Assembly (NCBI GenBank): GCA_026874595.1
Contig: CM049308.1
Coordinates: 76,542,124 to 76,606,123 of the forward strand
Direction: 5' to 3'
DNA length: 64,000 bases
From: Sipunculus nudus
Lineage: Eukaryota; Annelida; Sipuncula; Golfingiida; Sipunculidae
The notes under the pieces are model-generated. The model had not been told where the DNA came from and ran no database searches. It saw nothing but the letters and a program-made list of their open reading frames with translations. The position numbers and the translations under genes are program-made. Below are positions 37,901-49,900 of the stretch, piece by piece; within the stretch, counting starts at the first letter, position 1; each line of letters opens with the position of its first letter.

Positions 37901-40900
37901 TGGGGATACAATTACACACACATGCACAAAATAGTCCCCAGAAGGTTGTCAAGCCAATGTGATAACCACTAGTTATCCACAAGGTCTGTTTAATAATCAA
38001 AAAGCAAGAAGTTGTATCCCTCAATTTACAAATTGTCACAGTTTATACGAGCAAATATGGTAATATTTACAATGTCTGCTAATATAATAAAATATTTACT
38101 TTTTTTATATTACTGTAAAGTGCATGACTCTGTATATATGTATACCTCCTATGTTTTGCCACTGTTTGTTGGTAAGTCCTCTAAGAACTTTACTATAAAT
38201 GTTGTGAAAAGATTTTGATACAATTCTTTATTATCATGTATTTACTTGAAGACAATGACATTGATAATCTGCAAAAAGTTATGAATGGGGGAGATATGCA
38301 TCATTCACTAATACAAAGAAACCTTATATGTAAATATCTGAATAGGGTGAAAGTTTTAAACACCTGCAATATGCACAGGTGTGACCTCAGCTGACTGCCT
38401 TTATTCTGGTGGGCAAAGCTTGCATGTGATACAACCACAAAGTAAGTGAATCATGACACACATCACTCGGACTTGAATACTCAACTGAGTGGTTGTGGTT
38501 GTTGGATGAATGTAGTCTTTGAGTGCTTTGTAGGTTATGTATAAAATCCTAATCTTTTATTCCTGGACAGTGTGGTGATATAATAATACATGTATATGGT
38601 AATCTTACCAAGCCTTTGTATGGTTTCTTCACCATCTTCTCTTTGACATCTGCCTTCAGGTTGTCATAGTTACTGTTCTTGATCAGGTTTGCTCTCTTGA
38701 CAAGATCTGTCATTGACCTGAAAACAAACATTGCATCATAAAAACATATAAAATAAAGACTTACTTAAAATTTACTGTGAAGAGAAAATAGATTAAATTT
38801 GGCCAAGGTAGGATAAAAATATGTGTCACATTTTTTTAAAGGCTGCATGTAAATGTCAAAAGTTTAATCAATTTTTAAAAATTTTTGCATTGATCATACA
38901 AATAATTTATCTGAAAGGTCCTCTGAAAATGAGCTCTATCGAGTAGCAATGAGTAGAATGAATATCAATAGATTACAAAAAGAGTGGCTGATGGGTGACA
39001 ATCAGGAACAGCAAAGTATCAACTATTATTATTAATAGTGTGGCCTTTGTGATCCCACCAGTCTAGTTGTTGCACTGAGGACGTCATCTAACTTTGTAAC
39101 AAGCACTGGTAAAGACATAATCTCCCTTGCTCAGGTGGCTGTACATTTATAACTGGCTGACAATTTAGTAGTGTTTTTACCTTATCTGAGTGAAAAAATC
39201 CTGGGCATTGATGTGACACAACTGACAGACACCATGCTCCAGCTCAAACACCTGCTGTTGTCCATACTGGCGGTGGCTCTGGATCTGAGAAATAAAACAT
39301 AATGACTCGACCATCATATCTAGCCCTGTGAATTGTGAAGGCCCTTTGAATCAATTCAATTATTATGCTCCCGAGGCAGTGAAAATCTTGCGCTTCTAAA
39401 GAAGCAACTGATTTTCACGCTGCCAGCTTTGACTGTTTATGATATATTTAGACACCAGATGGCGGTTCTTTGTCCGCTGATAAAAATGTGCGTATGATGT
39501 GACAAGCAGCCAACCAGATGCCAATAAACAAACACTCGACAGGCATCCTGGCTTCGCCCATAGCTGCGCTTCAAGCGCCGCTCGATGAGGGTCAACGGTC
39601 AAATTTAAATTGCTCCCTCTGTATTTTCGCATCATCGACCGATTCGATTATGACATTATGACTGTGTTAGCGTAGCCATGTGTCTGTTGTCTGCAGAACT
39701 GAAACCAGCCAGCCTTTGTTGTTACGTTTTGTTTAAATTACAACTCACCGGCCAGGCATCTTATGTGCCCAAGGCCCTAAGCAAACCACACCTGGGGCAA
39801 TTCTCTTTAAGCCTGTGGCCTGTCCAGACGGTTACCGGGGCGATGAGCTGTCACTCAAAACTAAATGAACATGATTGGCTCTGTGTATTCCTGGCCTGGC
39901 CGTGTCTTCCAGCACAAGATCTCATCTGATTGGACAAAAATACAGTGCTCCCCTCAGGTGTAGCAATTCAGGATACGAGGTCATAACAAACAGCGCTTAT
40001 GATATAGGGGATAGGCCTATAGTTAAAGCGCTGTGTGAAGAGCATATTCAATTATCAATTCTTTACCTTCGATTCAATTCTCCATTAAATTCTTACATAG
40101 TAAATTTCAGACTTTTTTTTCCGAAAAAATATAAGGTAAAATTTGACCATAAAGGATGTTAGTACTTTTCAGCAAACAAAAGAAAACTAGCTCTCCCACT
40201 GTTTGTATGTTTTTTATGTTTCTATGTGAGATGAGTGGTCCATCAGTGAACATTTAAAGTAGATTTAGGGCACATTAATGATAAAAAGCTTCGACATCGC
40301 AAACTGCTCCATCAAATTTAACAGCTCCCAGTGGACTTTGGGATGGTTCATACAAACAAATATAATAATCAAAATGAATAGATTTAGGAGGTTAATAATA
40401 GATAACAATTTAACTGTGGGCTAGCAATTCAATGCATTGATTTTTCAATACATTGTTACACCCCTAACTGTATCTCTAAAGTTAATTTAACATTAGGCTC
40501 CTTTGTGACATTTACAACTTGTAAATTAGAAGCAAGGTGAAGCCTAGAGTTTCTGTTGACATCCTTTGAGACCATGCTGCCAACTAATGGCTGATTTAGA
40601 AACAACCACTACTGAAAAAAAATTTAATGAATGTGATAAACACTGAACAGCATGAATTACAAGATAATAAAATGTATTTGACACTGAAACTAAGTGTTTG
40701 AAACAAATTAAGCAAATTGACATATGGAATCATTTAAAGATGGCTCATAATAAGTGAGATTACTAATGGAAAATACAGTAACAGTAGATGGATAAAGCAG
40801 TCTTAAACAATTACCCAGTACTGGTCAGCACACTGCGGAGAACAAAACCTGGTCTGCCATGCATTGTCCTGTATAGTTTCTGATCTCACCAGATCTGTTG

Positions 40901-43900
40901 TGAATGGACTGTAACACTCCAAACAAAGAGGGCGTCCTTCACTGTCCAATACCTGTAATGTTGTACAAACATTACACTAAAACACAGCAATGGTTGTACA
41001 TAAATATGAGGCAAGCTCCAATGTATTGTGACAGTCATATAATATGCATATTTCTGTCAAATTGAAAACATAGTTCAGAGGACTGGACTAAATATTCTGA
41101 TATTACATTATAAACATTGGACTAAAAACTAGTGGTAGGAATTGGTTTTAAAATTATAATCAATGATTGAAAAATAAAAGCAAAAGATGATTGATTATTA
41201 ATCAATTACTTTATGTACTTTCTATTTAACCTTGACATCTGCTGTATACTATTACCTAAAATATTGACCCAAGTAAATAGTCGGACATGTACAACGGTAT
41301 TCATTATGAAACCATTCCACCTGCATCCAAGGTCAACTTGCGCTCAGAAAATCGTTGGCTGCACAAGGTTCTATTTTGATGCTATTCTTTATTTTGTGTT
41401 TGTATATCACTGACAGGATTGGATTCTTTGCATGTGCATACATAATTGTTTTTAATCGATTATGCAAAAATGAAATCAATTTAGAAAGAAAATGAACAAT
41501 TATTGATTTAATTGATTAATTAATTGGCACACCACTACTAAAAACCTCAACATTATCAAAAATTAAGAGCACTATAAGTGTGAAAAATCTGCCAACCATG
41601 ATGATAATACAGTCTGATGACCTATACCTCACTTAATATGCACTAATTTTGTTATGCAGCCAACTCTGGTGAGATATTGTGGCGGTGAATATTCATGCTA
41701 AGTTTCATACAAAATGATAAAATTTCTTGTAAGTTATAAAAGCAACATAACAAAGATGTCTGGCGACCTCTGACCTCATTAAGCATGCAAATATTTAGCT
41801 GAGAATTGAGCTCAGGCAAGATACTTGATTGGGTGTTTATTCAGAGTGGGTTTCAGGAAAATCAATCAAATTTCTTCAAAACTTATGGTGGCAACACCAA
41901 AGGTTAACAGATGGACAGATGCTGCCAATGAAATAACATGACCCTTACATAGTCCATCCCAGTACCTGTTACTGCATGTTTTTCTGGAATAATTTTACAT
42001 ATAAGTGAGACAGTATAATACTTTCTGGCCTTTGAAAAAAATATATCCTTACCTTGCTTTGATTTTGTATGAGACAAAGAATCCAAAATATGACAAAACA
42101 GGTTACAGTATTCACAACTTTTTCATCACTGGAAAACTGATCATAAACAAGCCAAGCCAGCTGATGTAAGTCAATTGAAGGTCATATGTGACCAACCATT
42201 GTAACGTCTTTGTGATGTCACTGTTGTCTAAGAAGAAACCTACGCAACCACAGACATAGAAAGTGTACCATGGAGGAATGTACTGTCCAGCTGTGCTGGG
42301 AAGACCCCATCCACGGTCCATCAGAATAAATAACGCAAAAAAGTGTTGCACAGTAAGTACTTTTTACTTGATATATTACTACTGTACACAAGATTGGCAG
42401 AATATCTGCATTTCTACTTTAGCCAAAGGTCAATTTTAAAAGAATATTCTTAACAAGTGACCCATGGGTCATGACGCTCAGCTGACTGGGAAGAGATTCG
42501 CAAAAGGAAATTTTATCATCAGAATGGTAGTATATACCCATTCAACTGAAGCATCAAACAGATTAACCAACAGGCCAAGATTAAGTCTGTATTTATATAT
42601 CTAAAAAATAGAGAAAAATGTGTAAACTTTTAAAACTAGAATACGGGTAACCGACAAGTGACTACATGTATCTGCCAAAATCGGATAGTGAGGCATGGAT
42701 TGAGTGGCAAGGGGAAATAGAGTGAGGTATGTTGCATATTAGCATGGATGTCTGCAGCCTAAATGTGTATGTAGGTTGTGCCACCTACCACAAATCCAGA
42801 AAGCTGTCCAAGTTGTATACACCTGCAAAATTTTTGGCAGAAAAGTCAAACCACTACATGTATATGAGCGATTTTTGCCCATGGCAGACAAACAGACAAA
42901 CACTGTGCAAAAATCTTTGCAGGTAACCCCTCCAGTTTTGTGTATGATAAAGACCTATGTGAGATCTAAACACATGCACAATTTTGGCCCAATCGGTCAA
43001 ATGGTTCCTGAGATATGAGCTTGGATGTGTCCAGCGTTAACTAGAATGTAGGTGGCGCCACCTGTCATAAAATCAAGAAAGCTGTCCACGATGTATAAAC
43101 CTGCAAAATTTTAGGCAGTTATGTCGAACCACTACAGAGAAATGAGTAATTTTAGGCCACGGCAGACTAACAGACAGACGCTGTGCAAACATTGTTACAG
43201 GTGGCGCCATCATTTTTTGTGTATGTTACAGAGCTATCAAAGGGCTACATTTGTATAAATTTTTATTTCCTGATCGGTCAAACGGTTCCCGAGATATAAG
43301 CTTGGATGTCATCAGCGTGAACGTGAACGTAGGTGGCGCCACCTGTCATAAAATCAAGAAAGCTATCCTGGATGTATACACATGACGAATTTCAGGTGAA
43401 TTAGTCAATTCACTGCAGAGATATGAGTGATTTTAACCCAAGGCAGATGAACAGATGGACACTGTGCAAACATGGTTACAGGTGGCGCCACCATTTTTTG
43501 TGTATGTTATAAAGCAATCCAAGGGCTACATTTGTATCAATTTTATTTCCTGATTGGTCAAACGGTTCCCGAGATATGAGGGTTTATGAGTGGAAACAGA
43601 CCCACAAATGGACACTGGATAGAGAGGAAAGGTCAGAGGTCAATGCAAATTGGTAAGGCACCAGTTCACATGTGACCCGATAATAGGTGTAAGTTTGGGA
43701 AAAATCGGTCCATTAGTCTCCAAGGAGCTCTCTGGAAACGAACGCCGCGGCGGCGGAGAAACTCGGTCAAAAACATAGTATCCGCAAAACTTCGTTTTGG
43801 TGGATACAAAAATACAGGCGGCTCCACCAGTCTGCAGAAACTAATAAAAACACTTAATGGTCAATATCCATGCAAAAAATCATGGTGATCTCTGCATTAG

Positions 43901-46900
43901 TTGTTCAGATACTTCAGTTTTTGTATCAAATTGTCCATTATTCTGAGGGATACTTCGGAGTCCTATAGCTTGAAGGATATGGGTAACAGAGACCTAATTT
44001 CAAGTTTCCACAGGCACCTTTCATGGGCCTCCTTGCATGACAAGAATGAAGATTCTAGGTCCAGTTGATGCGATTTGTACCCTGTTGACAGATAACCACA
44101 TCTTTAAAGGTCTCAAAAAAAAGAAAAAAATTCGTAAAAATTTGAAAAAAATAGAGGTGGCACACCCAGTCTGCAGAAACTGATGGAACAGCTCATGATC
44201 AATATGTATGCCGAAAATCATGACCATCAGTGTTGTAGTTATTGAAATACTGCAGTTTTTGTATCAAATTTTCCATTATTCTGGGGGGGGGGGGGTATTT
44301 TGGACCCATACAGCTTAAAGAATATGGGTAACAGAGACCTAATTTCAAGTTTCCATGGAGACTTTTCATGGGTCTCCCTGTGTGTCAAGAATGGAGATTC
44401 TTGGTCCAGTTTTTATGATTTGTGCCCTGTTAACAGATGTTCATATCTTTAAAGGTCTCAAAAATACAGAAAAATTTCGTAAAAAAAACCGAACAAATAC
44501 AGGTGGTGCCACCAGTCTGCAGAAACTTATGAAACACTCCATGATCAATATTCATGCAACAAATATGGTTATCTCTGCATTAGTTGTTCAGTTACTTTAG
44601 CTTTTGTATCAAATTTTCCATTATTCTGAGCTGTACTTTGGAGTGCCATAGCTCAAAGGATATGGGTAACAGAGACCAAATTTCAGGTTTCCATGGAGAC
44701 TTATCATGGGTCTCCCTGTGTGTCAAGAACGAAGATTCTAGGTCCAGTCGTTACGATTTGTACCCTGTTGACAGATAACTACATCCTTAAAGGTCTCAAA
44801 AATGGAGAAAACAATTCATGAACATTGAAAAATACAGGTGGCGCCACCAGTCTGCACAAACTGATGAAACATCTCATGATCAATATGTATGTCGAAAATC
44901 ATGACCATCAGTGATGTAGTTAATGAGATATTGAAGTTTTTGTATGAAATTTTTGACTATTCTGGGGGGTAATTTTGGGCCCCATAGCTCGAAGGATATG
45001 GGTAACAGAGACCTAATTTCTGGTTTCCATGGAGACTTTTCATAGGTCTCTCAGTGTGTCAAAAATGAAGATTCTAGGTCCAGTCGTTACGATTTGTGCC
45101 ACGCTAACAGATGACAGCATCCTCAAAGGTCTCAAAAATAGAGTAAAATATCGTAAAAAATCAAACAGTACAGGTGGCGCCACCAGTCTGCAGGAACTGA
45201 TCGAACATCTCATGATCAATATGTATGCCAAAAATGAAGACCATCAGTGATGTAGTTATTGAGATATTGAAGTTTTTGTATGAAATTTTTTACTATTCTG
45301 GGGGGTACGTACTTTGGGGCCCCATAGCTCGAAGGATATGGGTAACAGAGACCTAATTTCAGGTTTCCATGGAGACTTATCATGGGTCTCCCTGTGTGTC
45401 AAGAACAAAGATTCTAGGTCCAGTCGTTACGATTTGTACCCTGTTGACAGATAACTACATCCTTAAAGGTCTCAAAAATGGAGAAAACAATTCGTGAACA
45501 TTGAAAAATACAGGTGGCGCCACCAGTCTGCACAAACTGATGAAACATCTCATGATCAATATGTATGTCGAAAATCATGACCATCAGTGATGTAGTTAAT
45601 GAGATATTGAAGTTTTTGTATGAAATTTTTGACTATTCTGGGGGGTAATTTTGGGCCCCATAACTCGAAGGATATGGGTAACAGAGACCTAATTTCTGGT
45701 TTCCATGGAGACTTTTCATAGGTCTCTCAGTGTGTCAAAAATGAAGATTCTAGGTCCAGTTGTTACGATTTGTGCCACGCTAACAGATGACAGCATCCTC
45801 AAAGGTCTCAAAAATAGAGTAAAATATCGTAAAAAGTCAAACAGTACAGGTGGCGCCACCAGTCTGCAGGAACTGATCGAACATCTCATGATCAATATGT
45901 ATGCCAAAAATGAAGACCATCAGTGATGTAGTTATTGAGATATTGAAGTTTTTGTATGAAATTTTTTACTATTCTGGGGGGTACGTACTTTGGGGCCCCA
46001 TAGCTCGAAGGATATGGGTAACAGAGACCTAATTTCAGGTTTCCATGGAGACTTATCATGGGTCTCCCTGTGTGTCAAGAACAAAGATTCTAGGTCCAGT
46101 CGTTACGATTTGTACCCTGTTGACAGATAACTACATCCTTAAAGGTCTCAAAAATGGAGAAAACAATTCGAGAACATTGAAAAATACAGGTGGCGCCACC
46201 AGTCTGCACAAACTGATGAAACATCTCATGATCAATATGTATGTCGAAAATCATGACCATCAGTGATGTAGTTAATGAGATATTGAAGTTTTTGTATGAA
46301 ATTTTTGACTATTCTGTGGGGTAATTTTGGGCCCCATAGCTCGAAGGATATGGGTAACAGAGACCTAATTTCTGGTTTCCATGGAGACTTTTCATAGGTC
46401 TCTCAGTGTGTCAAAAATGAAGATTCTAGGTCCAGTCGTTACGATTTGTGCCACGCTAACAGATGACAGCATCCTCAAAGGTCTCAAAAATAGAGGAAAA
46501 AATCGTAAAAAATCATACAGTACAGGTGGCGCCACCAGTCTGCAGGAACTGATCGAACATCTCATGATCAATATGTATGCCAAAAAGAAGACCATCAGTG
46601 ATGTAGTTATTGAGATATTGAAGTTTTTGTATGAATTTTTTTACTATTCTGGGGGGTACTTTGGGGCCCCATAGCTCAAAGGATATGGGTAACAGAGACC
46701 TAATCTCTGGTTTCCAAGGAGATTTTTCATGGACCTCTCAGTGTGTCAAGAATTAAGATTCTAAGTCCAGTCTTTATGATTTGTGCCTTGTTAACAGATG
46801 TTCACATTTTTAGAGGTCTCAAAAATAGAGAAAAAAATTCGTAAAAAATAAAAAAATACAGGTGGCGCCACCAGTCTGCAGGAAGTGATGTAACATCTCA

Positions 46901-49900
46901 TGATCAATATGTATGCCAAAATTCATGACCATCAGTCAAGTAGTTAATGAGATATTGAAGTTTTTGTATGACTTTTCTGGGGGGTACTTTGGGGCCACAT
47001 AGCTCGAAGGATATGGGTAACAGAGACCTAATTTCTGGTTTCCAAGGAGATTTTTTATGGACCTCTCAGAATCCCAAGTTACAAGGTTCTAGGTTCAGCG
47101 GTTACGATTTGTGCCTGGTTAACGGACGGACAGACGGACAGACGGACGACGGACAAAGAGTGATCGCTATAGCTCAGATGACTTTCAGTCAGCTGAGCTA
47201 AAAAAAGGGTTTTGGGATGGACTTTCTATGATTGCCAAAGAAAACTTGTGAGATCTGCAATGGCAATGTTTTTGTGGTCTGGTGGGTGGTTGGATGGATG
47301 GGGTTTACCTGAGTAATGCCCTTGTATTGACCATCATTTGTATTTTCTTCACAGTCTTCCTTGTATTCTCCTTTCTCTTTGATCTTTGACTTGTTTCCCA
47401 GTGTTGTTTGTTTGGTAATGACCCGAGTACTTCCTCCGATGACTTCAGCTTTTTTCTCAGCTTCTTTTGCAATGTCATCCTGATTTGAAACATGCAAGGG
47501 GTTAATAACCATAAAACATTTTTTGCTTGTAACCAGTGACCATATTTTGAAGGCGCCCATGTAAAATATCCAAAGATTGGTTTTACCAAGGAACTAGTCT
47601 ATTTACTCTCCTCTCATATAACAGCTATTGTGAAAATGGCAAAACTTGGCCCTTGTTTAAAAGTCGTTAATATCTGATTTTTAAGAGGACCTGTACCTCA
47701 AATTTAAAGCCAAAATGCAACACTAATAAAGAAATAATCATCTGTTGAATATATTTATGGAATATTTATGGAACTGAATCATAATTATATGAAATAAAAT
47801 TATTCAAGAGTGTTGCAGTCAGTTTACTGGCAGACACGGCAACCATTTATGCCGGTTATGAAACTGCCCCCTAGTGGTGCATACCATCATCAATTTGTGC
47901 ACTTGTCAGGTGTAGGAAACACTCTCGTTTTCATTTATTTTATAAAGGATTGGCACAATACTGCACTGACATTTTTAACAGATGATAATTTATCAACTGA
48001 TGTTAGTTTTTTGCTTCAAAATTCCAATTTAAATGAGTGTCTTGTGGTGTTTCATCACAGATATTCAAAACAATAGTGTTTTGGTGTTTCAGGTGTCCTG
48101 ACATCTTCATTAATCCTGTACTAAGTTCTCCTCCAGGAGTAAAGAGCAGAATGTAAAAACACTGTTTCCATACAGCAAAGCTTAGTTGTAGTTACTAGTA
48201 CTCCAAACACATACTTTGGAAACTGTTTAAACAACAATTGCTGACAAGAAATATTTACCTTTGTAGTGTAGCGCTGACAGGAAAGCTTTGGTTTAGATCT
48301 CAGTTCATCATAAAGAATACAAGGATTAGAGAATACTGCCCCTGAGCGTATGATTACCCTCTGTTTGGTGGCCCCTAGGCTAAAATAACACAAATTATAG
48401 CAGGTTTATCTGACTATGTACATACATATATACATATAAAAGAAAGGGCTTATATTGAAAATTATGCATGATTAGTGTCAGATAAATTTCTATCTCTATT
48501 AAATTTTCAATGTTTATAAACTTTTACGGTTGTATTCTGTAGGTCTGTGTTTTATACATTACGAACATAATTTCATCTGAAATGTTATGAATGGTGAAAA
48601 TTTGGATGGCAAATTATCTTTTCCTATTGTGAAACCCAAGGTTTTTTTGTTTACAATACAAGGGCATATACATTTACATGTTATGAAAATATGTAAAAAA
48701 ATGTAAATATGTAAAAAATTGAAATATGTCAAAATAAGGAACAATCTTGCAAAATGTCATGATTACATCTATGTTATGTCCAGAAAACTGTGTAAGACTT
48801 TAGAATACTGCTGAAAATAATTCGCAGTTGAAAGTCATGGAATGTGAAATATATTCTATATTAATTGTACATTACGGTACCCCTGTGTTTTACCTGTTCC
48901 ATTCGCGGACAAATCTCCGGACAAGCTTGAAATTTTCTGGGTGCAGCAACAGATCAGGAAGTTCTGGATAGTTCTCCAACTCAACATCTAAAGGTGAGAA
49001 GTTAACTTCTAAAGGAACACCTTCCTGAAATTATAAACAATAAATGTCATTAATACAAGTCTACATTCATAAACTAAAGGAACACCTTCCTAAAATTATA
49101 AACAATCAACATCATTAATACAAGTGTACATTCATAAACTAAAGGAACACCTTCCTAAAATTATAAACAATCAATATCATTAATACAAGTGTACATTCAT
49201 AAACTAAAGGAAAAAAAAAACACCTCCCTAAAATAATGAACAATCAACATCATTAATACAAGTGTACATTCATAAACTAAAGGAACACCTTCCAAAAATT
49301 ATAAACAATCAACATCAAAAATATAAGTGTACGTTCTTAAACTAAAGGAACACCTTACTAAAATTATAAACAATCAATATCATTAATACAAGTGTACATT
49401 CAAAAACTTATACAAGAGTCACATAAACATAAACTTACCTTCACATCTGTCCTTAGACAGAGTCCTACATGTGCAAATTTAAGAGGGGTGCTTAAATCCT
49501 TAAATATGAAGCCTGTTGTGGATCCTTGAATATGAAGCCTGTTGGATCTTTGAACATGAAGCCCATTGTGGATCCTTGAATATGATATGAAGCCTATTGT
49601 GGAATCTTTAATATGAAGCCTGTTGTGCATCCTTACATATGAAGCCTACTGTTGATCCTTTAACATGAAGCCTACTGTGGATCCTTTAATATGAAGCCTA
49701 TTGTTGGATCCTTGAATATGACGCCTATTGTGGATCCTTTAATATGAAGCCTATTGTGGATCCTTTAATATGACGCCTACTGTGGATCCTTGAATATGAA
49801 GCCTACTGTGGATCCTTGAATATGAAGCCTATTGTGGATCCTTTAATATGAAGCCTATTGTGGAATCTGGTGTGGATCCTTACATACAAAGCCTATTGTG

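Noticed and set aside
45029-46674. Repeated 73-97-residue open frames ([10 protein letters not shown]... type) at 45029, 45705 and 46381
   Set aside because: They are identical because the 676-bp satellite unit repeats. No start context, domain or splice structure supports a gene, and older monomers carry stops.
42476-47198. Family D as a standard Helitron
   Set aside because: It has perfect terminal inverted repeats (GCTCAGCTGACTG) and no clear A^TC...CTRR^T junction, so it was left as an unclassified inverted-repeat element.
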